A DNA stretch of 64,000 nt from an uncultured Oribacterium sp. (GCA_946413525.1 CAMKKZ010000001.1:62001-126000), one strand, 5' to 3'; positions 26,646 to 35,742 are shown, counted from the stretch's first letter. Notes: a model not told the origin generated them from the letters alone. Numbers and translations are program-made.

Positions 26646-27860
26646 ATGATGAATTATAATTCCACTTTAGCAGTAAAGAGGCATACTCAGCAAGCGGATC
26701 CTTCAAAGCACTCAGCTCTCAATAAGGTAGCGCGTTCTTACTCTTTGCAAGACAATAGTAACAATTTGATTTATCGCACTTTGGTGGCAGGGGTTATTCT
26801 TTCTTTGGCTACTCTTTCCGCTACCTTTAGCGCGATAGCATTTAGCAGTTACAAACATTCCGCTCTTGCCTCAAAAGTATCAACAGAAGAAGCATCGGAC
26901 AGCCATCTCGCCTCGGGGAAAGAGATGGCTGCTAATGTTGGGAATGATAATGGGTTTACTCGCCTGGAAGACGAAGCTGTTCCATTATCCGGACAAGTGC
27001 CATCAGAAGTTCAAGGCGCTCATGATCTCCATATGCGGAGCACGGCAAAAAAAATTCAGGATAACACATCTCGGGATAAAGCCTCAAGCAAAATAGAAGC
27101 CGTTAGTTCGAATGGTTCCTCAATGGCGCCTGCCCTCCCCTCATCTGAGGCGATTTTAACCCATGCCGGAGTGAAATACATTCCTTTTGAAGAAACGGAA
27201 CAAGCTCCAAAGACCGAGACTGTTTCAAATAATTATTTTCGATATTTTTCCGAAACACCTAAAGAGGATCCCTTTGCCAATTACTACTCTCCTACTGTAT
27301 ATAATGATTATAATGTTCTTCTGGATACATCAATGGGGCCAATGCTCTATTATAATCAGCATGACAGTCATTGGGGAAGTTTTTTGTATGGAGGCAGTGA
27401 TCCCATAACATCCTATGGTTGCGGACCCACAGCAGCCGCAATGGTTGTTAACGCCTTTGGCAATATTCATGGACCGATTACCCCCAAGGAAATGGCTGAA
27501 TGGTCCTCGAATTATGGTTATTATGCCCCTCAGTCCGGATCCTATCATGATTATATTCCCGCAGTGCTTTCTGCCTTTGATCTCATGGTAGATTCCGTAT
27601 CGGAGCGGACGGTAGAAAATGTATCTCGATTGCTCATGAATGGTCATATCATGGTAGCGCTGATGGGAAAAGGGGCTTTGACAAATGGTGGGCATTTTGT
27701 TGTTATCACCAAATTGAATCCTAACGGTACTGTGAGTATCGCCGATCCAAATAGCTACGAAAAAAGCTGCAGAGAATGGGATCTCGCTCAAATCTTACGG
27801 GAATTAAAGCAAAGCTATGATAGCGGCGGCCCGCTTTGGAGCGTTAGACGTTTATGGTAA
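26646..27860 (+). CDS. Membrane-anchored C39-like peptidase-family protein
   Basis: The 404-residue protein has a cytoplasmic N-terminus of about 40 residues, one transmembrane helix (LVAGVILSLATLSATFSAIAF), a low-complexity stalk of about 150 residues and a C-terminal papain-like C39_2 domain. The presumed catalytic cysteine is in SYGCGPTAAAMVV, the histidine in GGHFVVI and the aspartate in ADPNS. The domain is expected outside the membrane. The start codon is uncertain because no clear ribosome-binding site precedes ATG 26646 or 26649. The frame begins nine bases after cheB, so it is probably expressed with the chemotaxis genes. Function and substrate are unknown. Confidence 0.8.
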   Translation: MMNYNSTLAVKRHTQQADPSKHSALNKVARSYSLQDNSNNLIYRTLVAGVILSLATLSATFSAIAFSSYKHSALASKVSTEEASDSHLASGKEMAANVGNDNGFTRLEDEAVPLSGQVPSEVQGAHDLHMRSTAKKIQDNTSRDKASSKIEAVSSNGSSMAPALPSSEAILTHAGVKYIPFEETEQAPKTETVSNNYFRYFSETPKEDPFANYYSPTVYNDYNVLLDTSMGPMLYYNQHDSHWGSFLYGGSDPITSYGCGPTAAAMVVNAFGNIHGPITPKEMAEWSSNYGYYAPQSGSYHDYIPAVLSAFDLMVDSVSERTVENVSRLLMNGHIMVALMGKGALTNGGHFVVITKLNPNGTVSIADPNSYEKSCREWDLAQILRELKQSYDSGGPLWSVRRLW

Positions 27861-27868
27861 GTTCACCA

Positions 27869-27924
27869 CAAAAAGAGAAGGGATTATGTAGCCGATAAAT
27901 GCCACATAATCCCTTCTCTTTTTG
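27869..27924. terminator. Bidirectional terminator of the che operon and the short chemoreceptor
   Basis: A perfect 21-bp stem (27869-27889 with 27904-27924) around a 14-base loop carries AAAAA on the left and TTTTT on the right, so it can stop transcription from both convergent genes. Confidence 0.92.
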
Positions 27925-27939
27925 TATTATTTGATTTAC

Positions 27940-28620
27940 TTAACTATCCATAGAAAGGGTTGAAACCACATCTGTAATTTTCTTTACTATGCCGGAAATC
28001 TTCTCATTAACAGCGGAACTATTTTCAGAAAGACGACCGACTTCATCAGCAACTACTCCAAATCCTTTGCCATTCTCTCCTGCCCTAGCTGCTTCTATAT
28101 TCGCGTTCAGCGCCAGGATTTTCTGCCGCCTTTGAATATCCTGTAACTCATTCGTGCCCTTTTGGATTTCCTTAACAAGCATATTCGTTTCAGCAATGCT
28201 GCTGGAAAGCCTTGACATGGTCTTTGCGTTTTTATCCCTTATGTAAGAAGAATAAAGGAATTCATTCAGAGCGATACCCAGCAAATCTCCAGCAGCTTGT
28301 ACAGAATCTGCTGCAGAACTATTATCGACATCGTCATCATCATAATGGTCTGTGGAAACGGCTTTTCCTCCCACTACAGCTCCGAGATGAATGCCATCTA
28401 CTTCAATCTCTCTGGAAAAACGATACGGATCATCGTTGCTGACAACAACGCCCTCCTGCAATCCGGCAACCATTCCCTTATTATAAAATTCGGATACATA
28501 TTTTCCCTCTGCATCCATAACAACGGCCGCAAGTCCGGTCACCTTCGCCCAATTCCTCATGATACTTTCAAACTTCTCCATGTCAGCAAAATCCTGAATC
28601 TTTAATCCCTTGATTGCCAT
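27940..28620 (-). CDS. Short soluble chemoreceptor with PocR-like sensor
   Basis: This 226-residue protein has no transmembrane segment. The N-terminal ~100 residues ([36 protein letters not shown]) resemble a PocR-type sensory domain but lack its cysteine-containing middle. An Asp-rich stretch (DDDDVD) follows. The C-terminal ~90 residues are a very short methyl-accepting hairpin with the conserved tip [30 protein letters not shown], ending soon after. The start is ATG 28620, with AAGGGG five bases upstream. It could signal to CheA from the cytoplasm or act as an adaptor. It converges on the che operon. Confidence 0.8.
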   Translation of the reverse strand: MAIKGLKIQDFADMEKFESIMRNWAKVTGLAAVVMDAEGKYVSEFYNKGMVAGLQEGVVVSNDDPYRFSREIEVDGIHLGAVVGGKAVSTDHYDDDDVDNSSAADSVQAAGDLLGIALNEFLYSSYIRDKNAKTMSRLSSSIAETNMLVKEIQKGTNELQDIQRRQKILALNANIEAARAGENGKGFGVVADEVGRLSENSSAVNEKISGIVKKITDVVSTLSMDS

Positions 28621-28713
28621 TTTTGCCCCTTCCCGTTTCCAACACTTCAATCATTCCTAAATACCCCGGATAAAAATATGCAGGTATTAACTAGATAAAC
28701 TATGCATATTTCT

Positions 28714-28719
28714 ATTATA
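28714..28719 (-). promoter_or_regulatory. Extended -10 promoter candidate of the short chemoreceptor
   Basis: TGTTATAAT on the minus strand gives an extended -10 with a perfect TATAAT. No good -35 is visible at 17 bases (GTTTAG). It is about 95 bases upstream of the ATG. The leader contains a palindromic A/T-rich segment. Confidence 0.45.
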
Positions 28720-28920
28720 ACATGAGCATTTAAGAACTAAACCAACATCAATTATTGCCAACTTTATTGTTTGGCATTGATAGAGATTTCTTACTATTAT
28801 TTTATACTATTTCGAGGAAAAAACCAAGAGAAATAAAAGAAAAATACGTTTTCGTATATGTGTCAAGCCAGAATCATTTCAATACGCTAATGAAAATCTC
28901 TGATGGTTTTCATCATGGCT

Positions 28921-29478
28921 TTACAGCTTTAATTCCTCTCTGTGCAATTTCATTCCTTCAATTACAATACCGGCAACATCCTTTATATCCATTTGGAGCA
29001 TTTCGCAACCTTGTAAAATAAGAGGACGGTTGCATTTTGCCGCAAAGCGTTTATCCTTCCATTTTTTCATAAAACTTTTCAGTTCCATATCCACAATGCC
29101 ATTCGGCCGCATTCTTGCCGCGGCTTGTATGATGCCGGTCAATTCATCAACCGTGAAAAGACTTTTTTCCATGTTGCTCAAAGGTTCGACATCAGTACAA
29201 ATCGTGTACCCATGACTGAGAATTGCTCGGATATCTTCCTCCGGGACACCGGCAGCTCTTAAGGGCTCTTCTGTATGCTTCAAATGATCATCAGGATATT
29301 TCTCATAATCGTAGTCATGCAGGAAGCCTACTGCAGCCCAGTGTTCTTTATCCTCCCCAAAATAGCCTGCCATTGCCTCCATGGCTGCGGAAACGTTTGC
29401 GGAATGTAAAATAAGATGTTCCTCAGTAATCATAGTTGAAATCAAACGTCTTGCTTCATCTAAAGTAAGTTTCTCCAT
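28921..29478 (-). CDS. HD-superfamily phosphohydrolase
   Basis: The 185-residue protein has an HD-domain metal site: the first histidine in LILHSANVSAAMEAM, the HD pair in VGFLHDYDYEKYPD and a further histidine in ILSHGYTICTD. HD proteins of this size often hydrolyse phosphate esters of nucleotides, but the substrate is unknown. The start at ATG 29478 gives the usual start of the family; longer frames to 29532 have no ribosome-binding site. It stands alone, with a plus-strand gene on its right. Confidence 0.85.
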   Translation of the reverse strand: MEKLTLDEARRLISTMITEEHLILHSANVSAAMEAMAGYFGEDKEHWAAVGFLHDYDYEKYPDDHLKHTEEPLRAAGVPEEDIRAILSHGYTICTDVEPLSNMEKSLFTVDELTGIIQAAARMRPNGIVDMELKSFMKKWKDKRFAAKCNRPLILQGCEMLQMDIKDVAGIVIEGMKLHREELKL

Positions 29479-29814
29479 TCTTTCTTCACTTTCTATTATG
29501 CACACGGGCATAATGGACATAAATAAAAGCAACTATTCAACATTCTATTCACAGTAGCCTTTGTCGCCTTCATGAAAGCGTTCAGTGACTCTCCCATCCA
29601 TATCTGTCCCCCGAAATCCAGAGGGTGTTGAATCGTTGGCAAATTATAATTGTTTCATATCATCTAATGTAGTATAATGATAGCATGAAAGGCAAGCCTT
29701 TCATATTGCATTTGCGGCGCTGGCGCGTCACAAATTGGACATCAATGCCCGCGGCATAAAGTTAAAGTATGTCAATGTAGTTAATATTTTCTTTTGTGGA
29801 AAGGAGGATTGTCA
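29479..29814. other. Intergenic region between HD hydrolase and desulfoferrodoxin genes
   Basis: This 336-bp gap holds the desulfoferrodoxin promoter (29650-29678) and, just after the predicted transcription start, a hairpin ATGAAAGGC-AA-GCCTTTCAT at 29684-29703. No gene is seen. The hairpin could be a leader element, but no known riboswitch is recognised. Confidence 0.5.
29650..29678 (+). promoter_or_regulatory. Predicted sigma-A promoter of the desulfoferrodoxin gene
   Basis: TTGTTT (29650-29655), 17 bases, TATAAT (29673-29678), about 135 bases before the ATG. The same -35 hexamer is used by the predicted radC promoter. Confidence 0.7.
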
Positions 29815-30189
29815 ATGAAAATCGTAAAATGCAAAGGATGTGGGAAAATAGCTATTATTGTCCAGGATTCCGCTTGCCCCACAAAATGCTGCGGTGAACC
29901 CATGGAGGAGCTTGTTGCCAATACAAGTGACGGCGCAACGGAAAAACATGTTCCTGTGGTAAATATCGAAGGAAACAGGGTCAATGTCAAGGTAGGTTCC
30001 GTGGATCATCCCATGTTGGATGAGCATTTCATTCAATGGATCATACTTGAAAGCTCCAGGGGAATCCAGAAAAAGGATCTGAATCCAAAGACAAGTCCCG
30101 CCGCGACATTCCTTCTTGATGATGATGAGAAGGTCTTGTCAGTATATGAATATTGCAATCTCCATGGTTTGTGGAAGACAGACCTTTGA
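29815..30189 (+). CDS. Desulfoferrodoxin-type superoxide reductase
   Basis: The 124-residue protein has an N-terminal desulforedoxin-like Fe(Cys)4 domain (CKGCGK near the start, CCGEPM at about residue 28). The C-terminal superoxide-reductase site follows: EKHVPVVNI, VGSVDHPMLDEHFIQWI and the terminal YCNLHGLW supply the iron-binding histidines and cysteine. It reduces superoxide to peroxide in the cytoplasm without producing oxygen, as expected in an anaerobe. AAAGGAGG lies eight bases before ATG 29815. The gene has its own promoter and appears to be monocistronic. Confidence 0.92.
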   Translation: MKIVKCKGCGKIAIIVQDSACPTKCCGEPMEELVANTSDGATEKHVPVVNIEGNRVNVKVGSVDHPMLDEHFIQWIILESSRGIQKKDLNPKTSPAATFLLDDDEKVLSVYEYCNLHGLWKTDL

Positions 30190-30275
30190 GTTCTCCCTAT
30201 TCCTTAATTTTAATTACATTTTAATTCTGTTAAAGCTGGCAGAATCACACATTTAATTAAAATGTATCTATTCAG

Positions 30276-30308
30276 TGCCCTCTGGAATCCAAAGAATTCC
30301 AGAGGGCA
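30276..30308. terminator. Hairpin between convergent desulfoferrodoxin and GH5 genes
   Basis: TGCCCTCTGGAAT (30276-30288) pairs perfectly with ATTCCAGAGGGCA (30296-30308). Only AAATTTT follows on the plus strand, and no T run follows on the minus strand, so termination is plausible but not certain. Confidence 0.5.
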
Positions 30309-30350
30309 AATTTTCAAGAATAACTGCGAACAGAGTGCCAGACGCTTATA

Positions 30351-31379
30351 TCAAAATATCGACTGTGCTTCCGCATTCCATCCTTGCAATAATCTCTGCA
30401 AATACCAGGTTCCTGCAGGGCTTAAATCCTTCATCTCAAATCCATAGGTTTTTTGGCATGCCGGAGAGATTATTGCCGATGCCTCATTTTTATTGGATAG
30501 GTTCCATAAAACATAACTGATTCCATACATATCCAGCATATCCAGCCAGGCATTGGATTCGGCCTCGTTAATATACCCATTTCCACTTGCTTCGCATACT
30601 CCGAATTCTGAAACAAAAACAGGAAGACCCGCCTGATGCGCATCCCTAAGCGCCTGTCTCAGATCTTCTCCATGCGTGGCAGCATAGAAATGCATAGCAT
30701 ACATAATGTTATCATAATCCGTTATAGGGTTTGCGGCGGCTTCCCTTACATATTGAGACCAATTTGGCGTTCCAACCAGAATGAGTGCGTCAGGATCATT
30801 TGATCTGATACAGGGAATAACCTCTTCAGCGTATCTTTTTATTTCCTCCCATGAGACATTTCCATTAGGTTCATTGCATATTTCATAAATCACATGATTG
30901 GCGTCCTTGTAATATGCTGAAATTTCTGAAAAGAAATCTTTCGACTCCTGCAAATGATAGTTCGGATTGCCGTCTGAAAGGATGTGCCAGTCAATAATGG
31001 CATACATATCCATCTCTAAGGCATATTGAATTCCTTCGTGGACTAATTGCAGAGTTTGTTCTCTCTGCTGACCATTCTGATTTACATAGCCGCCCTCCTC
31101 GGTATACATAGCAAGGCGAATTACATTCATGTGCCAATCCCTTCTAAATTCACGAAACGCATTCTGGTTAATATATTGCGGATACCAATGAATACCATGC
31201 GTGCTGATTCCCTTTAGCTGAACTGGTTCCCCATTTTGCCCCACCAGGCAATTGCCTGAAACCCGGAGGGCACCGGAATTTGATGGGGATGCGGCAGTAG
31301 GAAATTCCTCTCCCCACGCCATGCACGGAAATGACAGAAGCAGAGATAGCGACAACAATAAAACCAGTATTTTCTTCAT
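30351..31379 (-). CDS. Secreted glycoside hydrolase family 5 endoglucanase-like enzyme
   Basis: The 342-residue protein begins with a clear signal peptide (MKKILVLLLSLSLLLSFPCMAWGEE). The GH5 fold follows, with MNVIRLAMYTEEGGY, YAIIDWHILSDGNP, the acid/base glutamate in VIYEICNEPNGNVSW and the nucleophile glutamate in PVFVSEFGVCEASGNG. It probably cleaves beta-1,4-glucans outside the cell; the exact substrate is not decided by the sequence. No binding module or dockerin is present. GGAGG lies six bases before ATG 31379. Confidence 0.92.
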   Translation of the reverse strand: MKKILVLLLSLSLLLSFPCMAWGEEFPTAASPSNSGALRVSGNCLVGQNGEPVQLKGISTHGIHWYPQYINQNAFREFRRDWHMNVIRLAMYTEEGGYVNQNGQQREQTLQLVHEGIQYALEMDMYAIIDWHILSDGNPNYHLQESKDFFSEISAYYKDANHVIYEICNEPNGNVSWEEIKRYAEEVIPCIRSNDPDALILVGTPNWSQYVREAAANPITDYDNIMYAMHFYAATHGEDLRQALRDAHQAGLPVFVSEFGVCEASGNGYINEAESNAWLDMLDMYGISYVLWNLSNKNEASAIISPACQKTYGFEMKDLSPAGTWYLQRLLQGWNAEAQSIF

Positions 31380-31491
31380 AAAAGTCCTCCATTCCGCCAC
31401 CTTTGGTGGACACCACAAATAGTGATAAAAGAATCAACTTTCTTTTCAACCAATATAAATTTTGTAAGAATCGAATGCCTGGTTTGTCTTC

Positions 31492-31541
31492 AAAAACAAA
31501 AAAAGGCTTTATGCGCTTAACTCAAACTTTCGCATAAAACC
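31492..31541 (-). terminator. Terminator of tRNA-Trp
   Basis: On the minus strand GGTTTTATGCG pairs with CGCATAAAGCC across 15 bases and is followed by seven T. It starts 16 bases after the tRNA. Confidence 0.85.
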
Positions 31542-31556
31542 CTCCATTGACTTAGA

Positions 31557-31627
31557 CAGGGGATGAGGGATTCGAACCCCCATTAACGGTTTTGGAGACC
31601 GTTGCTCTGCCATTGAACTAATCCCCT
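31557..31627 (-). tRNA. tRNA-Trp (anticodon CCA)
   Basis: A 71-base cloverleaf: acceptor AGGGGAT/ATCCCCT, anticodon loop CTCCAAA with CCA, T arm with GGTTCGAATCC, discriminator G. The 3' CCA tail is not encoded. Confidence 0.96.
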
Positions 31628-31711
31628 CTAAATGATTAAAATTTAAATATTCCTTATGATTGAAATTTAAATATTTCTTCAAAAGAAAATATAACTTTCA
31701 AACCATTGCGA

Positions 31712-31740
31712 ATTATACCCTATTTACTCATAATTGTCAA
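31712..31740 (-). promoter_or_regulatory. Perfect consensus promoter of tRNA-Trp, overlapping the radA stop codon
   Basis: On the minus strand TTGACA (31735-31740), 17 bases, TATAAT (31712-31717). The -35 lies in the last codons of radA and the -10 begins two bases after its TAG. Predicted start about 78 bases before the tRNA. Confidence 0.85.
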
Positions 31741-33102
31741 TGCTTCTCTGATGTTTTTTACAGGAAACATATCGATGCCTTTATTTTTGAATTCGGAATA
31801 TTTTTCGGCATGCCATGCAGGGAACAATATTTTATGAAAACCGAGACGTACAGCTTCTTCTATCCTTTTATCCGTGTTAGAAACCGCCCTCACCTCGCCT
31901 GTAAGACCTACCTCTCCAAAAATAATACAATCTGCCGGAATCGGCATGTCCCGCAAACTTGAAATCAGGGACATAACAATTGCTAGGTCTGTGGCAGGTT
32001 CTGTAACGCGAATACCGCCGGCAATGTTTATATAGGCATCGTATTTGGACATTGGAAGCCCAATACGTCTTTCAATGATGGCCAATAAGAGATTAACACG
32101 ATTATAATCAGCGCCATTTGATGTCCGCCTGGGTAAACCAAAGCTGGTAGGCACTGCCAGACCCTGAATTTCAATCAAAACAGGCCGTGTTCCTTCCATT
32201 CCACAAGTAACAACGGATCCGGAAACTCCCAAAGGACGACCTGATAAAAGCATTTCAGAAGGATTGGAAACTTCTTTTAGCCCTTTATCGGTCATTTCAA
32301 ATACCGCAATTTCATTTGTTGAACCAAATCTGTTCTTCTGACCATATAATATGCGAAGGCTGCCACCGTTCTCTCCCTGGAAGTATAGCACGGCGTCAAC
32401 CATATGTTCCAGTATCTTGGGACCTGCCACGTTACCGTCCTTTGTGACATGGCCTATGACAAAAACGGAGGTTCCCGTTTCTTTAGAAAAACGCAATAAA
32501 GCCGCAGCCGATTCCCTGATTTGACCTACGGAACCCGGCGTTGACGATATGGATTCTGTAAACATGGTCTGAATGGAATCTATAACCACAAAATCGGGCT
32601 TATATTCCTGAGCAATTTCAATGATGCGTTCTATATTTGTTTCACTGAGAAAACGCAAATCCCCATGTATTTCCGTAATCCGCTGGGCCCGTATACGAAT
32701 TTGTTTAAGGCTTTCCTCGCCGGATACATATAATGCGGATTTATCCCCTCCTTCTGTCAGGTTTCTGGCAACTTCAAGGAGTATGGTGGATTTCCCAATA
32801 CCCGGATCACCACCAAGCAAAACCAGGGAGCCGGCTACAATGCCGCCTCCCAACACTCTGTCTAATTCCTGAAAACCTGTAAGCATCCTGTCTTCTTCCG
32901 TAAGATCAATTTCTTCAATGCGTACAGGTTTGGTAATTCCGTTACTCTGCCCTTTAAATGGGGCGGTTTTTGATACAGTCTTGTTTTTCAGTGGTTCTTC
33001 CACAAAGGAGTTCCAAATATGACAACCTGGACATTGCCCAAGCCATTTTGAAGATTCATAACCACATTCCTTGCAAAAGAAACGAGACTGCATTTTTGCC
33101 AT
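31720..33102 (-). CDS. radA: DNA repair protein RadA
   Basis: The 460-residue protein has an N-terminal C4 zinc finger (CKECGYESSKWLGQCPGC), a RecA-like ATPase with Walker A GGDPGIGKSTI, the RadA signature GQKNRFGSTNE and a Lon-protease-like C-terminal domain. RadA is a branch-migration helicase in homologous recombination. The ATG at 33102 has GGGAG upstream, directly abutted by a hairpin and preceded by a nine-codon leader ORF. It follows clpC, as is common in Firmicutes. The tRNA-Trp promoter overlaps its last codons. Confidence 0.96.
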   Translation of the reverse strand: MAKMQSRFFCKECGYESSKWLGQCPGCHIWNSFVEEPLKNKTVSKTAPFKGQSNGITKPVRIEEIDLTEEDRMLTGFQELDRVLGGGIVAGSLVLLGGDPGIGKSTILLEVARNLTEGGDKSALYVSGEESLKQIRIRAQRITEIHGDLRFLSETNIERIIEIAQEYKPDFVVIDSIQTMFTESISSTPGSVGQIRESAAALLRFSKETGTSVFVIGHVTKDGNVAGPKILEHMVDAVLYFQGENGGSLRILYGQKNRFGSTNEIAVFEMTDKGLKEVSNPSEMLLSGRPLGVSGSVVTCGMEGTRPVLIEIQGLAVPTSFGLPRRTSNGADYNRVNLLLAIIERRIGLPMSKYDAYINIAGGIRVTEPATDLAIVMSLISSLRDMPIPADCIIFGEVGLTGEVRAVSNTDKRIEEAVRLGFHKILFPAWHAEKYSEFKNKGIDMFPVKNIREALTIMSK

Positions 33103-33117
33103 CAGATTTTTCTCCCT

Positions 33118-33144
33118 GTCAGAGTGGATTCAGGCTGATCTGAC
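33118..33144 (-). promoter_or_regulatory. Leader hairpin of radA (family C)
   Basis: GTCAGA and TCTGAC pair across a 15-base interior containing CCTGAATCCAC on the minus strand. The hairpin abuts the Shine-Dalgarno AGGGAGA (33111-33117). The arrangement resembles leaders of clpC and of the DUF6465 gene. Confidence 0.45.
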
Positions 33145-33145
33145 T

Positions 33146-33175
33146 TCATGACATATCAAAGTGCATGAGAGGCAT
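33146..33175 (-). CDS. Nine-codon leader ORF upstream of radA
   Basis: ATG at 33175 opens MPLMHFDMS followed by TGA, with GGAGG seven bases upstream of the ATG. The stop lies two bases before the radA leader hairpin. Such a placement suggests a leader peptide whose translation could affect the hairpin, but it may be chance; there is no conservation evidence here. Confidence 0.35.
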   Translation of the reverse strand: MPLMHFDMS

Positions 33176-33242
33176 AGTAGCGCCTCCATACATGAATGAT
33201 TATTTGCAACTTCTTTTTTATAAAAAGCTTTGCGTCATCGCC

Positions 33243-35705
33243 TCAGACAGCTTCATATTTTTGAGATTTAAAACCAAGAGAGACTCCGTCTTCATCGAGC
33301 ACAACCTGCACATTGCTATGTTCTGTCACCCGGTTTTCAAGAATTTCTTCCGATAAAGCATCCTCTACATAACTTTGAATCATTCTCCGCAAAGGCCTTG
33401 CCCCGTATTTGGGATCATAACCCTTCTCGATAAGAAAATCTTTTGCTTTGTCATCAATCTGTAAATGTAAATCCATCTCAGACTGTGCTCTGGAAATGAT
33501 ATCTCGCATCATAATATCGAGAATCTCTTTCATATTTTCTTTGCTTATCTGATGAAATACCAAAGTCTCATCAATACGATTCAAAAATTCGGGACGGAAC
33601 AAACGCTTTACTTCATCCATGACCCTGTTTTTCATGAAATCATAATCCCGTTCCGCAGTGCTTTCTCCACTGTCAAAGCCGAGTCGTTTTGGATTCACTA
33701 TGTTTTCCGCGCCTGCATTACTGGTCATGATGATAATTGTATTTTTGAAGGAAACTTTACGTCCCTGCGCATCGGTGATATGTCCGTCATCTAAAACCTG
33801 GAGCAATATGTTCAGTACATCAGGATGTGCCTTTTCAACTTCATCGAAAAGAATAACTGAATAAGGTTTTCTGCGAACTTTCTCGGAAAGCTGCCCTCCT
33901 TCGTCATATCCCACATATCCGGGAGGGGAACCAATCATTTTGGATACGCTGTATTTTTCCATGTATTCAGACATGTCAACGCGAATAAGGTTGTTTTCCG
34001 AACCAAAAACTGCTTCCGCCAGAGCTTTGGACAACTCTGTTTTGCCAACCCCGGTAGGTCCCAGAAAAAGGAATGAGCCTATTGGACGTTTTGGATCCTT
34101 TAATCCAAGCCTTCCCCGTTTAATTGCTTTGGAAACAGCCTTTACCGCTTCTTCCTGCCCTACCACACGCTGATGAAGAACCATTTCCAACTGCTTTAAA
34201 CGTTCCGCTTCCTTCTCCTTCAGCCTTTCAACCGGTATTTTTGTCCAGGCAGAGACAACATCAGCAATATCCGTTTCTGTCACATGCAATAGTTTATTTT
34301 CTTTTTCAATGTTCCACTTCTCTGTTTCCTTATCCAACTGCTTTCTGTTCTCTTCTTGTTTCTTCTTTACTTCGGAAGCTTTGACAAAATCTTCTGAACG
34401 TATACAATTCTCCTTCTCCTGTTCCAATTCATCCATCTGTATCTTCAGATTCTTTATAATGTCCGGCTCTCTGGAAGAGTTTATACGGATTCTTGAAGCA
34501 GCCTCATCTATCAGATCAATTGCCTTGTCAGGAAGATAGCGATCATTGATGTATCGTTCTGATAATCGTACTGCGGCTTTCAAGGCTGAATCGTCTATTA
34601 GTACATGATGATGCTCTTCATATTTATTTTTAATGCCCTGTAAAATGACATAACTTTCATCCTCGGAAGGTTCTTCCACCATAACAGGCTGAAACCTTCG
34701 TTCAAGAGCGGCATCTTTCTCAATATGTTTCCGATATTCATCCAGCGTTGTGGCGCCTATGATCTGTAATTCACCTCGGGCTAGTGCTGGTTTTAAGATA
34801 TTTGCGGCATCTAATGCCCCTTCCGCTCCTCCGGCTCCAATAATCGTATGAATCTCATCAATAAAAAGCAAAACATCCCCATCATTGCTTGCTTCGGAAA
34901 TCACCCTCTTTATTCTTTCCTCAAACTCGCCGCGATATTTTGTCCCTGCTACCATGGCGGATATATCAAGGGTTAACAGACGTTTGTTCAAAATAGTATC
35001 CGGAACATCTGATGAAACTATTCTTTCTGCTATACCCTCTGCCACGGCTGTTTTGCCAACACCTGGTTCTCCAATCAGACAAGGGTTGTTTTTGGTCCGT
35101 CTGGAAAGAATTTGCACCACGCGCATAATTTCAGATTCCCGTCCAATAACAGGATCCAATTTGTTTTCCCTGGCCAGCATTGTCAAATCTCTTGAGAACT
35201 GATCCAAAGTGGGTGTACCACTTTTCCTTGCCCCTTTTTCTCCCCCCTTGCTACGGCCTTCCGTAAATACATCATCTCCTATGGCAGTGATAATCTGCTG
35301 ATATATTTTTTGTATATTAGCGCCAAGCGTTGTTATGATTCTGCATGCGGCACATGATGTATCTTTTAAAAGAGCAATAAGAATATGTTCAGTTCCAACA
35401 AGCCGTGCCCTAAGACGTTGAGCTTCCTGCATGCTGTTCGACATTGCCTTTCTGGCTGAAGGCGTATATCCTGAATGATCAGCCACCACAGCATTACTGT
35501 CAGGAGAAATATACCTGGAAATCATGTCCTTAATCTTGTCTGGTTCAATTCCATTCGCTTTAAGCACTCTGGCCGCTACCGAAGTATCCTCCCTGCGAAG
35601 GCCAAGTAATATATGTTCAGTACCTATGTTTGCGTGATGTAATTCTTCTGCGCTCTCAATTGCGAGCTGCAATGCCCTCTGTGCCTGTAAAGTAAATTGA
35701 CTCAT
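33243..35705 (-). CDS. clpC: ATP-dependent Clp protease ATP-binding subunit ClpC
   Basis: The 820-residue Hsp100 ATPase has an N-terminal ClpN repeat pair, two AAA+ modules (Walker [14 protein letters not shown] and [14 protein letters not shown]) and an M-domain coiled coil at about residues 400-470 ([13 protein letters not shown]). It unfolds substrates and passes them to ClpP, whose gene is elsewhere in the window. In many Firmicutes clpC is the last gene of ctsR-mcsA-mcsB-clpC. Here it stands alone, with a repeat element and a leader hairpin upstream. GGGGAG precedes ATG 35705. Confidence 0.96.
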   Translation of the reverse strand: MSQFTLQAQRALQLAIESAEELHHANIGTEHILLGLRREDTSVAARVLKANGIEPDKIKDMISRYISPDSNAVVADHSGYTPSARKAMSNSMQEAQRLRARLVGTEHILIALLKDTSCAACRIITTLGANIQKIYQQIITAIGDDVFTEGRSKGGEKGARKSGTPTLDQFSRDLTMLARENKLDPVIGRESEIMRVVQILSRRTKNNPCLIGEPGVGKTAVAEGIAERIVSSDVPDTILNKRLLTLDISAMVAGTKYRGEFEERIKRVISEASNDGDVLLFIDEIHTIIGAGGAEGALDAANILKPALARGELQIIGATTLDEYRKHIEKDAALERRFQPVMVEEPSEDESYVILQGIKNKYEEHHHVLIDDSALKAAVRLSERYINDRYLPDKAIDLIDEAASRIRINSSREPDIIKNLKIQMDELEQEKENCIRSEDFVKASEVKKKQEENRKQLDKETEKWNIEKENKLLHVTETDIADVVSAWTKIPVERLKEKEAERLKQLEMVLHQRVVGQEEAVKAVSKAIKRGRLGLKDPKRPIGSFLFLGPTGVGKTELSKALAEAVFGSENNLIRVDMSEYMEKYSVSKMIGSPPGYVGYDEGGQLSEKVRRKPYSVILFDEVEKAHPDVLNILLQVLDDGHITDAQGRKVSFKNTIIIMTSNAGAENIVNPKRLGFDSGESTAERDYDFMKNRVMDEVKRLFRPEFLNRIDETLVFHQISKENMKEILDIMMRDIISRAQSEMDLHLQIDDKAKDFLIEKGYDPKYGARPLRRMIQSYVEDALSEEILENRVTEHSNVQVVLDEDGVSLGFKSQKYEAV

Positions 35706-35715
35706 ATTCTCCCCT

Positions 35716-35742
35716 ATTAGAGTGGGCTATGACCGCTCTGAT
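35716..35742 (-). promoter_or_regulatory. Leader hairpin of clpC (family C) with upstream -10-like element
   Basis: ATCAGAGCGG and CCACTCTAAT pair at 8 of 10 positions across a seven-base loop on the minus strand, one base before the Shine-Dalgarno GGGGAG. TTGTTATACA just upstream (35743-35752) resembles an extended -10, so the hairpin may be near the mRNA 5' end. No clear CtsR operator was found. Confidence 0.5.
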
